DNA of 64,000 nt from Triglochin maritima (taxonomy: Eukaryota; Streptophyta; Magnoliopsida; Alismatales; Juncaginaceae): NCBI GenBank assembly GCA_963682175.1, contig OY821771.1:35360201-35424200 (forward strand). The letters run 5' to 3'. The translations under genes were made by a program, and so were the position numbers. Below the pieces are notes generated by a model. The model saw nothing but the letters and a program-made list of their open reading frames with translations, was not told the DNA's origin and did not search any database. This document shows, in pieces, positions 23,119 through 35,500 of the stretch. Position 1 is the stretch's first letter; the number at the start of each line of letters is the position of its first letter.

Positions 23119-26100
23119 ATGTCAAATATCCAACCAATTGTGCGATCTATGATCGAAAAGAACCCTTTGAAAAATGATGGCTCAAACTTCATGAAATGGC
23201 AACTCAATCTCAATATCGTGTTGAGGTTTGAAAAACTATCTCATATTTTGGATGGTGAAATCCCAAAATTAAATGAGAAGGCAACCGATAAAGAGAAAGA
23301 GGCGATAGCCAAGTGGGAAGACCAAGAGAACCAAGTTCACGGTCTTATACTAGCATCCATGGGTGACTCGCTTCAAGCGAAATACTTGGATTCAAAACCC
23401 AAGAAGACCATGGAGGCTCTAACCAAGATGTTCATGGATAGTGCCCGAAAGGAGCGCTATAAGACCACCATCACACTCACAAGGTGCCATATGGCGGAGG
23501 GAACATCGATATCCATGCATTTTCTCACGATGCAAGGATACCTTGAGAAGTTGTCGAAGCTCTCTTCTCCAATGCCAGTGGACATTGCCGAAGATCTAAT
23601 TCTTGGCTCTCTAGCCCCGTCATTTAAGGATTTGTGATGCACTATCATGTGCGTGAGAAATGGGTGAGTCTTGAGGAGCTTCACAACGCTCTCAAAACGG
23701 CTGAAGTTGATATGGGCAAGAGTAGGGACCATGAGGTCCTTGCTATCCATAAGAAGAGCAAAAAGATCAACAAAGGTAAAGGCAAATTTACCAAAGATAC
23801 GTCAATCAAGAGCGAGGGAGTAGGAGGTGCTAATAAGAGTGTCTCAAGGGAGAAAACTTACAAGTCTCCAACTCCCAACTCGGAGTGCTTTCACTGCGGT
23901 GAAAAAGGACACATCCGACCTAATTGCCCCAAGTACAAGGAAGACCTTGAAAATGGGATGATTGAACGTAGGCGCCCGAGAAACGCCGTAGGTATGTTTG
24001 TTATTGAGATAAATTTAATCACCTCTATCCTTGATTTGGTAATGGTTACCGGATCTTGTGCTCACATAATTTTGATGTGCAGCTATTGAAGGATAGGAAG
24101 GAACTCGTTGGGAACGAGATGATATTGAAGATTGGAAATAGTACAAGCATCGCTGCGATTGTACAAGATTCTATGGAACTTCAATAGTCTAGTGATTTAA
24201 ATTTATGCTTTGTAGAATGTTTGTTATGTACCTTCGATTAGCAAGAACTATTCTGTATCAAGTTTTGGATATGGATAAATTTTAATAAATATTTTAATTC
24301 TTGCTTGTCTATATCGGAGAATGGAATTTTCTATGCAAATACATTCATATGGAATGATTTCTATTTGCTTGAAATAAATAATGAACAAACTCAAACAAAC
24401 AATAACAAAAGAGAAACTAAGATAACTCACGTGAATGATACAATCTTGTAGCACTATCGGATTGGTCAAATAAATGACCAAGAGACTTTTCAAGAAGAAA
24501 GGAACGAAAACGAACAACTAATTGGATATGATACATTCTAATGTATGTGGTCCGATAAGTACAAGTGCAAGAGACGGTTTAAGGTACTTCATTTTGTTCA
24601 CAGACAACTATAGTCATTATGGCTATATTTGTCTAATGGGAAGCAAAAGTGAATTCTTTGACAAGTTCAAGGAATTCGAGGATGAAGTAGTGAACCGACT
24701 CAACAAGAATATCGAGTCTCTATGAAAGGTTCGTAGGGGTGAGTGCTTAGAATACCTAATTTGACTCATTCCTAAAGTAGGAATAGGATATTGCTCGACA
24801 TGGTTCGATCAATAATGAGTCAATTTAAAATTGCCGATTTACTTTTGGAATTATGCACTACAAATAATGACAAACTCACTAAATAATGTTCCATCCAAAT
24901 CCGTGGAGAAAATTTCTTGTGAGCTATGGAGTTGAAAGACACCTAAGCTCGACTTTCTCAAGATTTGGGGTTGTGAGGTATACATCAAGAAATTGATGTC
25001 GACCAAGCTTCAACCAAAAGCGGATAAGTGCTTCTTTATAGGTTGTCCTCGTGTGACAAGAGGATACTACTTTTGGTATATCACCTCCAATCGAAAGATT
25101 GTAGAGAGAGATATGGTTTTTCTGGAATTTCTGGAAAAGAGAGAAAAGTAGTGGGAGTAGAGTTGAGCTTGAGGAAACTCAAGATACTCTACAAGATCAT
25201 GATGTGAATGTTGCATTCAAAATCATGAAGGCCCAACCGAGATTCATTTGGTTAGTGGGAGCATGAGCGAGAGATCCTTACAAGAAATTGTGAGAGAATC
25301 TCAATCATCCTCACCTAGTGTGCGTTCGAGAGTCGAACATGAACCTATTCCTCAAGAAATTGTGGAAGAAGTTCGAGAGACACAAGAAGAACCAAAAGAA
25401 CTAAGAAGGTCGATGAGGGAAAGGAAGAAACCCAATAAGTGTGTGGGACTTCATGAGATCATGGTACTAGATACCAAAGATCCCTCGACCTTCCGAGAAG
25501 CAATAGAAAAGACTCCAAACTATGGTTAAAAGCCATGGAATCCGAAGTAGAATCCATGTATGATAATCAAGTATGAAACTTGATTAGCCTTCCTCAAGAG
25601 AAAATATCATTTGGTATAAATGAGCTTTTAGGAGGAAGATAGACATGGATAGTAACTTGACAACCTACAAAGCAAGGCTTGTAGCAAAAGTTATACTCAA
25701 ATTCAAGAAATTGACTTTGATGAAATTTTTGAGAAGTTGCCATATTAAAATCTATTCGGATTATGCTCACTATTACCGCATTTCACAATTGTGGGATATG
25801 GAAAATGGATATCAAAATGGCGTTCCTTAAACAGGAACTTGGAGGAGGATATGTACATGGTACAACCTCAAGGTTTTGATGATCCAAATAGTAGCAAGAA
25901 GAAATGCAAGTTTCGAGAATCCATTTATGGATTGAAGCAAGCATCGGGGAGTTGGAACAAACGCTTTGACGAAGAGGTGAAGAAGATTCACTTCATTCAA
26001 AGTAAAGGAGTACCTTGTATATACAAGGAGATTAGTGGGAGCCATGTAGTACTTCTGATCTTATATGTCGATGACATATTGCTCATGAGCAATCATATAC

Positions 26101-26860
26101 CTTTGCATTAGCAAACGAGAAATTTCGTTGAAATCAGTGTATTCAATGAAAAGAAAAGGATGAGGCTCAACACATCTTGAGAATCAAGATACATTGAGAT
26201 ACATCCCGTAGACTCATTGGCTTCAGTCAACGTGCATACATTGACAAGGTCTTTGGAAATGTTCAGGGTGAACAATTCCGATATGGACAATATGCCAATA
26301 AGTATGAGTATAGGTGTGCAACTCAAGAAGTCTCAATGTGCTCAATCACACAAAGACTTGGGGTACATGAAGGTATCCCTTATGCTTCGGCAAAAGGAAG
26401 GACCATGTACACGATGGCTTGCACAAGACTCAATATCTCGTATGCTTTAAATGTGACAAGAAGTCACCAATCCAACGCGAATCCTAATCATAGGATTGCG
26501 GTCAAGAATATTCTGAAGTACCTTAACCGGACTAAAGATAAGGTTCGTGTTTATGGAAGACAAAGGAGAAAATAGCCGAGGGCTGTTTTGATGCAATTCT
26601 TATAGGAATTCTAGACAATAAGAGGTTGGAGTGATGATGCGTCATCATTATCGAAGGTGGAAGTATGAGCTAGTGTAGTTAGGAGTAATATCACTACAGC
26701 TAACTCAACCACCAACGAAAGACAAAATAAATAAATAGGTGGACACAACAGTGTCACAACTGATCCATTCAACAAACCTTCATACCAAGCTAAGAGACGA
26801 AATATATTTCGAGTCCATGGATCCGAGGGTCCATGTGGATTGGCTTGATAGGTGATTTGG
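23119..26860 (+). pseudogene. Degenerate Copia gag-pol of element A
   Basis: Gag starts at 23119 (MSNIQPIVRSMIEKNPLKND) and breaks by a one-base frameshift near 23634. It resumes as VMHYHVREKWVSLEELHNAL and reaches a CX2CX4HX4C knuckle, CFHCGEKGHIRPNC, near 23888-23930. A protease remnant (VTGSCAHI) follows near 24045. Integrase pieces lie at 24522-24760 (MIHSNVCGPIST; NYSHYGYICLMGSKSE) and 24950-25130 (DKCFFIGCPRVTRGYYFWY). Reverse transcriptase pieces lie at 25440-26105, including ESIYGLKQASGSWNKRF and YVDDILLMSN, and RT/RNase H pieces near 26380-26570. Many stops and deletions separate them, so no functional enzyme can be made. Confidence 0.88.
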
Positions 26861-26936
26861 GAAGGTTACCCTAGTTATTGATGTTTTATGCATTGAGAAT
26901 GTATGTGAAAGAAAACTTTGATAACAAGTGGGAGAT

Positions 26937-28983
26937 TGAAGGGAATGTGTTCTAAAAGTTTTACTTTTAAATGTCAATTATTATGAATTGAATGAGAAAT
27001 CATTTTGTTCCTTGTTTATGTTATTCGTCTTTTAGAAGTGTTAAGGAAGAGGCTCTTGGTCCTTAACCGTAGAGCTCTAAAAGATATTGGTTTACATAAA
27101 ACAAAAGATATTCACAATCATGGTAATTAACATGGAACATTAATTACCGAGTTAAGATTGACGTGTTGGTCATAGATCATTGTAGCTCTACAAGTGAGTG
27201 ACAACACGGGTATGCAAAAGAGGAAAATATTACTTTTGTATACTGAATAGACCTAATAAGTAAAATATTATAGAAATGTGTTTCTGTGTCATTAATATTT
27301 TACTGTGTCTTTGGTCCTTTGATATGAGACTTATATCTAATCACTTAAGGAATACTTAATTAGATCAGTGTCTTGAACTATCGATCAGTGTAGTGTAAAG
27401 GCATTGGTTGGTTAAGTACAACTTTTGTTGGAGAAGATAGTTAGTCAAAAGATTATCATTGCCCCTCTTAATTGAGTGATGATATTAGTGGGCTCCTTGA
27501 TAAAGCAAAGTTATAATGTGCACAATGTGATTTGAGTTAAGTCACATATTTATAACTAGCTTAAAGAGGTCAAGAAATGAATACTAATACAAAGATGACA
27601 CAATACTACTTTGTGTGTATTCTTAATATCATGAGGCAAGGGACGGACACAAGTGGTGCACTCCATCACTAAATGGATCGGGTTTTGGTTCGAGTGGAAT
27701 TAAGACATCTAACTAATTGGGAGCTATAATGTGTAGCTAGATACCGCTTATAGCTTGTGATATTAAGCTCTTAATATCACTGCCAACTTAGTTTAGATCC
27801 TCCCATAGGTCACACCACAAAACTGGGAAACAAGAAATGGGAATTTTGAGTTCATAGGATGTGTCGGGTTTCATGTAGAAAATATGACACATGGGGTGAA
27901 CAAGCAAAATCAAAATTATGTTGTGATTAATAACATAATTAGAATCTAAATTAAATTCATATGTGATGTAAATATTATGGGGTGTAATGATTGATCATTA
28001 CATAGGATAATATGTTACATAAGTTGTGAATTTACTACTAATACCGAAATGTCAAATTTTGTAGGGGTTAAACCGAAATTTGACAAGTCTGCAAGACTGT
28101 GCAAACGGTCGACCGGTTAATGGATAACGGTCGACCGAATGTGCACGGTCGACCGGACGTGTCTCGACCGATAACATGGAATTTTCGTCTGTTCGGAACG
28201 GTCGACCGAATCTATCGGTCGGTCGACCGAACATTGCGATGAAATATTCTACGTTAAGAACGGTCGACCGAATCTCGCACGGTCGACCGAAATTGGGTTC
28301 GAGCGGTCGACCGGACCTTCGTAACGGTCGACCGGTCCAGACGGTTTTATGCAGAATTAATTTAAGAATTAATTAGATCATGCATGGAATTGGTCCATAA
28401 TTGATTTAATTCGTGGCTAATATTATTTATTATTAAATAATGGATGGTTAGATGGAATTTTGCATGAGATCATGGGCAAGGGGTTGCACATGAATAGGTA
28501 ATTTGGAGAGAACCTATAAATACAAGGTTATCTCATTACCTCCTTAATTCATTCATTATTCTCTTGAGCAAAATTCTCTCTCCATAATTCTCCACGAAAA
28601 TCCCTTAATTCTTAAGTTTAGTTTTAGTTCTTAAGAGACCATCTTCTCAAGGGAATTAAAGAGGGGTTAGTAATTAGATTCTAAACCCTATCGGAGATCG
28701 AGAGACTAGCTTCCCTCTCTCCGATCTTGTTTAGAGTTTGGTGAATACTCGGAGGCATCCGGCGCGACGAGAAGCATCCCCAACGTCTCCGAATCTTCAA
28801 GAAGTTTTTGAGAACTTCTAGGTATGAATTTCGGAGCTCTTGTTTGTTTTAATAGAGTTTTGAAACTAGATGTTAAAACAAACCGATGCATGCATGAAAT
28901 AAATCAAAGAAAATTGTAATTGATCCTTATTATACATAAAAATTTCGAAAATATATATGTATAATTAAACATGAAATCCTACA
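26937..28983 (+). repeat. 3' LTR of Copia element A
   Basis: The 2,047 bp LTR runs from TGAAGGGAATGTG to ATCCTACA, directly after the purine tract AAGTGGGAGAT. It carries the same nine palindromes at 28106-28334. Its first ~870 bp are closer to solo LTR E than to the 5' LTR. Confidence 0.94.
28106..28334. repeat. Nine CGGTCGACCG palindromes in the A 3' LTR
   Basis: Same arrangement as at 12705-12933. All nine palindromes are intact in both LTRs, although one spacer base next to them differs (TCTTTCGG against TCTATCGG). Confidence 0.92.
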
Positions 28984-28988
28984 GAAGG

Positions 28989-29663
28989 CACGTGGGGTAT
29001 CTACATGCACCAACACCAAAACAACAAAGTTTGATTTCTCAGAACTGCAAAAGCAAAAGGAGAACCAAACAACGTCCACTTCCATTAGGAAAGGTGCCAT
29101 ATTTTACTCGATTAGCTCTTGTCACTAAGTTGGTCACATCTTCGGAAGTATAACTAACCTTGAGATTCAACCTAACATTACTTTAGACCCTTCAGTCTGG
29201 ATGTTAGCGCTATTGTTTTGTGGCTTAAAGACTGCTTTTGATGATATATTTTATTTTGTCGTGGGGTAAGTAGAGGATTCTGGTCGCGAATCCATGTCAG
29301 TTGCAATTCGACTAAATTAATACCACAACCGCTGAAAGCTTAGTTCCGTCGGTGAGGTATCTTCATTGACCTTTGACGAAGAGTTTAGTATGTTATCCTA
29401 CTTTGGTAACTTCATCTAATGGAAATTCTGAATTTATGGACAAGCATGTCGAATTATCTTTAAGTTATAAAAAAGGTTAATTACAATTACCACTCCTCAA
29501 CTATGACCTATATCATTTTGACATCCTTAATTATTTTTTGTTTCACTTAGGCCTTATCAACTCTCAATGATGCTCAAAGACCGTTTCATTAGTTTTCCGT
29601 TAGTGTTAACAGTCATGTGACCTCCCTTACTAAAAAATGTACTTGAATTTTCAAAATTACTCT
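28989..29663. other. Intergenic gap between elements A and D
   Basis: No gene is recognised. From about 29478 it holds GGTTAATTACAATTACCACTC, of the type found at ends of some Mutator-like MITEs, but no matching end was identified. The left edge joins the sequence before 11531 once A is removed. Confidence 0.45.
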
Positions 29664-29668
29664 CACAC

Positions 29669-29896
29669 TATTAGGATATACATTTAGCCCAATGAACTGG
29701 GCCCATTTTATGTACCACATTCATTCTATTGTACTTTAATTTTAGTCCCATACTGTTCAATTGAATCATTGTAACTCATACCTATGATATAAATAGAACC
29801 TACTTCAATCTCTTCTAAATAGAGATTGAAGGTCATCTTTCCTTTTTCAAACTCCCTCTACAATCTTTTCTCTCTTCTACATTTTATGCTCTATTA
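29669..29896 (+). repeat. 5' LTR of element D
   Basis: The 228 bp LTR starts TATTAGGATATACATTT and ends ATGCTCTATTA. It contains GATATAAATAGAACC near 29786, a good TATA box. Differences from the 3' LTR were seen at three positions. Confidence 0.92.
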
Positions 29897-29910
29897 TGGT
29901 ATCTAGAGCC
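29897..29910 (+). other. Primer binding site of element D
   Basis: TGGTATCTAGAGCC directly follows the 5' LTR. It matches the initiator tRNA-Met complement with a small internal change. Confidence 0.75.
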
Positions 29911-29955
29911 AAATCAGCCTAACAGCCCATATTCTTTCCTTTCTTCCTCACAAAC

Positions 29956-32068
29956 TGAAGGGAATGTGTTCTAAAAGTTTTACTTTTAAATGTCAATTAT
30001 TATGAATTGAATGAGAAATCATTTTGTTTCTTGTTTATGTTATTCGTCTTTTAGAAGTGTTAAGGAAGATGCTCTTGGTCCTTAACCGTAGAGCTCTAAA
30101 AGATATTGGTTTACATAAAACAAAAGATATTCGCAATCATGGTAATTAACATGGAACATTAATTACCGAGTTAAGATTGACGTGTTGGTCATAGATCATT
30201 GTAGCTCTACAAGTGAGTGACAACACGGGTATGCAAAAGAGGAAAATATTACTTTTGTATACTGAATAGACCTAATAAGTAAAATATTATAGAAATGTGT
30301 TTCTGTGTCATTAATATTTTACTGTGTCTTTGGTCCTTTGATATGAGACTTATATCTAATCACTTAAGGAATACTTAATTAGATCAGTGTCTTGAACTAT
30401 CGATCAGTGTAGTGTAAAGGCATTGGTTGGTTAAGTACAACTTTTGTTGGAGAAGATAGTTAGTCAAAAGATTATCATTGCCCCTCTTAATTGAGTGATG
30501 ATATTAGTGGGCTCCTTGATAAAGCAAAGTTATAATGTGCACAATGTGATTTGAGTTAAGTCACATATTTATAACTAGCTTAAAGAGATCAAGAAATGAA
30601 TACTAATACAAAGATGACACAATACTACTTTGTGTGTATTCTTAATATCATGAGGCAAGGGACGGACACAAGTGGTGCACTCCATCACTAAATGGATCGG
30701 GTTTTGGTTTGAGTGGAATTAAGACATCTAACTAATTGGGAGCTATAATGTGTAGCTAGATACCGCTTATAGCTTGTGATATTAAGCTCTTAATATCACT
30801 GCCAACTTAGTCTAGATCCTCCCATAGGTCACACCGCAAGAAACCGGGAAACAAGAAGCTTGATTTTTGGTTCATATGATGTGTCAGGTTTCTTATAGAA
30901 AATAAGACACATGTGGTGAACAAGTAAAATCAATCATGTTATATATAACATAATTAGAATCATGATAAATTCATATGAGATGCATATATTATGGGGTGCA
31001 ATAATTTATTGTTGCATAGGATAATATATTGCATAAGTTGTGAATTTGCTAAAACCCCCTCAAGTTCAAATTTTGTTGGAAATAAATCCAAAATTTGAAA
31101 AAGGCAAAATCGGGTAAAAGTTCGATAATCCGTTGAGGTTCGGTCGACCGAAGGATCTGTGGATCGGTCAACCGAACATTGAACGGATAGTCATATTTGA
31201 TTGACCGAACTTGACCAAAGTGCCTGGAACTTTGGTACGGTGTACCGAACCAAAATCGGTCGACCGAATAATGTTAAGTTCCGATATTTTCGGTTAACCG
31301 AATGGTACTCGGTCTTAGACGAGAATTAGTCCGATCGGTTAAGGAGAATTTTTCTTCTTAAGAATCGGTCATCCGTCTAGTACTCGGTCAACCAATCGTG
31401 ACATAATCGGTTAACCAATCGTGACATTTCTGCCTTTGATTATTAAGAGATTAATTTGATTGATGGTTGGATTAGCTCCAAACTTGGTCAAACGTTTTGT
31501 GGGTGCATGTAATACATTAAGGAATTAATTTATGAGAGAAAATATAAAGAAAAACGTGGCTAAAGAATAGTCATGATTAAGAGTAAGATTGGAACCTATA
31601 AATAGGTCTTTATTCTCCCTAATTGGGTTACACAATTCAATAATTATTTTCTCTCTTAATTCACCACAAAAACCCACGAAAATTCTCTTAGTTTTCTAAG
31701 TCTTTGGAAGGAGAAATCTCAGAGGCTAAGGAAGGGGTTTGTAGCTAGATTCTAAGCTTGTTTGGAGATCGATTGGCTAGCTCCTTTCTCTCCAACCTTG
31801 TTTAGGGTTTCGGTGAACACTCGGAGGCATCCGGCGCAACGAGAAGCGAAGATTGGCTTCCTCAACGTCTCTGAAACGTCAAGAAGTTTTTGAGAACTTC
31901 TAGGTATGAATTTCGGAGTCCCTTTGTGTTTGTTTTAATAAGTTTTTGAAACTAGTTGTTAAAACAAACCGATTCATGCATAAATAAATCGAAGAAATTT
32001 GTAATAGTTCCTTATTATACATGAAAATTCGAAAAATATATATGTATAATTAAACATGAAATCCTACA
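29956..32068 (+). mobile_element. Solo LTR E (family of element A), nested in D leader
   Basis: The 2,113 bp unit starts TGAAGGGAATGTG and ends ATCCTACA, flanked by CAAAC at 29951-29955 and 32069-32073. Up to about 30830 it nearly equals the 3' LTR of A; after that it diverges strongly in both bases and length. Only two of its palindromes keep the perfect CGGTCGACCG form (31141 and 31257); others read GGTCAACCG or GGTTAACCG. It separates D's primer site from D's coding region. Confidence 0.92.
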
Positions 32069-32540
32069 CAAACCCACCCAAAGATCTTCCAGCCCACCAG
32101 GCCCAACCGTCACTTCTTGATTCCACTCTCCCATTGGTTCTCACCACAAGCCACAGATCACCATCTCAACCGTCCAGAGAAAACACAAGCAAAATCCAAC
32201 GTCTCTTCTCATCACACATATCACACTTATCCTTCACCATCCGATCGAATCAAATCCTTCATCCGATGGTTGCCAACGCTCCAGCAGTTCCTCCTCTCTG
32301 ATTGGTCCCCATCCTCATCCCAGGATCCAAGATCCAAGCCGTTGTGCACACACACACTTCATCCAACGGTTCTCCTCCACTTCAAGAAACACACTCTCTC
32401 CACCATCCGATTATCCCAAACCTAGATCCAACGACTCCCATCTCTAAGATAAAACCAAGAAAATCTTCCCAAACCTATCTCTTCCGCCGCAACATCACTT
32501 TTTCTCCAACGAAAAACCTATCATCTTCCAAACAAAACCC

Positions 32541-35500
32541 ATGACTCCGTCCATTTCCTCCACCTCCACCAACCAAGAATCCTCCGGCGTGCTTCCGCCA
32601 CTAGCTATTCCCTCCACTCCATCTTTTTCTGTGCACATTCGCTTAGATCGCGACAACTACCACCTCTGGCGTTCCCAGATCGTTCCTCTTATTCGTGGCC
32701 ATGATTTGTTTGGCTACCTTGACAGTTCCCTACCATGTCCCCCACCCTTCCTAACTTCGGTACCATCCACCTCACCAGCTACCAGCCTCACCACCGTAAA
32801 CCCTGCCTTTAACCTATGGTGGAAACAAGATCAACTACTACTTGGATGGCTCCGTTCCACTCTAACAGAATCTGTCATGTCTCACATAGTTGGATGTGAA
32901 ACCACGACTGCTGCCTGGACCAGTCTTGAGCACCTTTATGCCTCCCACTCCAGATCTCGCATCTTGCAACTCCGCCTACAACTTCAAACCATCAAGAAAG
33001 GTGCATCCTCCGTCACAGACTACCTCCAGCAAATGACGTCTCTCTCCAACAAACTCTCTGTCGTCGCCAATCCTGTCTCCGATGCAGACCTTGTGCTACA
33101 TATCCTCTCAGGCCTTGGACCTGAATACGACTCCTTTGTCACCTCCATAACCACTCGACAAGATCCCATATCCATTGAAGATCTCCACAGCATGCTTCTC
33201 TGTCATGAAACTCGTCTGGAGAAACACCACACCCCAGATCCATCCGTCAACAACGCCATCAAAGCATCTGACACTTCTCGTACTAGCTCCGGACGTTCCA
33301 ACAATCGGCCTAACAATCGCAACAACTCTGGACGCAACAACTCCCGCTTCCGCACTAACAACACCCATAACAACTCTTCTGGTTCTAAATCCCGTATCCA
33401 GTGCCAGATATGTACAAAACTGGGCCACTCAGCTCTCCAATGCTACAAACGGTTTGATCTCTCTTTACAATCCCCTTCTAATCCCTCTGCTAATATGGCT
33501 TCTGCCTGTCATGAAGTAAGTGATGCTTGGTACCCTGACTCGGGCGCAACACATCACTTAACAAATGACACTGGTAGTTTCCATGACTCGCAAGAATATG
33601 TTGGATCCGATATGATCCAAACAGCAAATGGCACAGGTTTGCCTATTCTTCGCACTGGATCTCTCACTTTTCCCTCTTCTCTTAAACCCTTACGTATGCA
33701 TAATGTTTTCTTTGTTCCATCCATTACACGTAAACTATTAAGTGTTGCTAAATTTACTGCTGACAACGATGTTTATTTTGAGTTCTTTCCAAATTATTGT
33801 CTTGTCAAGGATCTCTCCTCGGGGCAGGTCCTTCTCAGAGGACAACTTGAGCACGGTCTATATCGACTCCATCTCTCCGGACTCTGGCCTCGCAAGTTAG
33901 TTTTCCTGGGTGAACGCGCTCCTGTTTCAATCTGGCATCAGCGTCTGGGACATCCCTCTACGCGAATAGCTCAAACTATTCTTCATCGTCATGGTTTGCC
34001 CGTTTCAGGCTCTAAAACTATGCATACTTGTCATACTTGTCCTCAAATAAAGAACATCAAACTACCATTTCATTCTTCTAATAATCATACTACTGCTCCT
34101 CTTCAATTAATTTATGCTGATGTTTGGGGTCCTGCACCCACTATTTCGTCTACCGGAAAACGTTTTTATGTCAGCTTTCTAGATGATTTCTCTCGCTACA
34201 CTTGGCTTTTTCCTATCTCATGCAAATCTGAAGTTATTTCAATCTTTCAACGTTTCAAACTACAAGTTGAAAACTTTTTTTCCTGTAAAATTATTAACTT
34301 TCAAAGCGATTGGGGAGGAGAATTTCGTAATGTTTCCCGTTTTTTATCTGATCATGGCATCAATCATAGAATTATTTGTCCTCACACCCATGAACAAAAT
34401 GGATCGATTGAGCGCAAACATCGTCACATAGTTGATACTGGTTTATCATTACTTAAACATTCTAGTGTTCCTAATAAATTTTGGGATGATGCGTTTCTTT
34501 CCTCAGTCTTTTTAATCAATAGACTTCCCACTCCTATACTTAACAATATCTCTCCATTTGAAAAACTTTTTAGAAAACCACCAGACTATTCTATTTTAAA
34601 AGTCTTTGGTTGCACTTGTTTTCCTTATCTAAGGCCCTATAGGTCCAATAAACTCCAAGCCCGATCTACTGCTTGTGTGTTTTTGGGCTATAGTGTTAAT
34701 CACAAAGGGTATAAATGTTATGATTTAGAAAATTCTAAAACATATATTTCTCGACATGTGGTATTTGATGAAAATTCATTTCCTTGTGCTAAGGCTATGC
34801 CTGTTGAGGTATCTGGTAGTCGCACTTACACCTCTGCCATACCCCATCCATATGTTTCTGACATAGCATCCCCACAGCATATCTTGACAGGTCCTAACAA
34901 TTCATCCACTACACAATCACCTCCAACTACAAAGACACCACCATCCACATTACCATTATCCTCTACAACACCTACTAGTCCACACACTTCTCCTGATACT
35001 ACCAACACCCAAAATAATCATCCACCCATCTCCCATCCCATGACCACCCGAACAAAAGATCACACCCGCAGACCAAAAGAATTTCCTGGTTTCAAAACCT
35101 TTCACACCACCAAACATCCTGCAGCCACTTCCCTTTCTGACACAACACCCTCGAATTTTTCTATTGCTGTCAAAAATGCTAAGTGGAGGGCAGCTATGGA
35201 TGATGAGTTTAAAGCACTGACTTTCAACAAAACTTGGTCACTTGTTCCTGTTTCTTCTAGTAAAAACTTGGTTGGTTGCAAATGGGTTTATCGTATAAAA
35301 CGAAATCCCGATGGTTCTGTTTTAAAATACAAGGCACGTTTAGTTGCTAAGGGGTTCCATCAGGAAGCAGGTGTTGACTACGATGAAACATTTAGCCCAG
35401 TTGTTAAACCTGTGACTATTCGTGTGGTTCTCTCTCTCGCTATCTCCAAAAACTGGGCTATTAGACAACTAGACGTTAATAATGCCTTTTTAAACGGTGA

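Larger units (their letters stand above)
11536..28983 (+). mobile_element. Copia LTR retrotransposon A (degenerate, with nested insertion B)
   Basis: Two 2,047 bp LTRs (11536-13582, 26937-28983) start TGAA and end CCTACA and flank a tRNA-iMet primer site, Copia-type gag and pol remains, and a purine-rich AAGTGGGAGAT just before the 3' LTR. A 5 bp duplication GAAGG lies at 11531-11535 and 28984-28988, confirming one insertion event. The LTRs differ at about 17-18 positions by my reading (about 0.9%), yet the coding region is full of stops and deletions. Element B (14864-22891) interrupts the leader. Confidence 0.93.
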
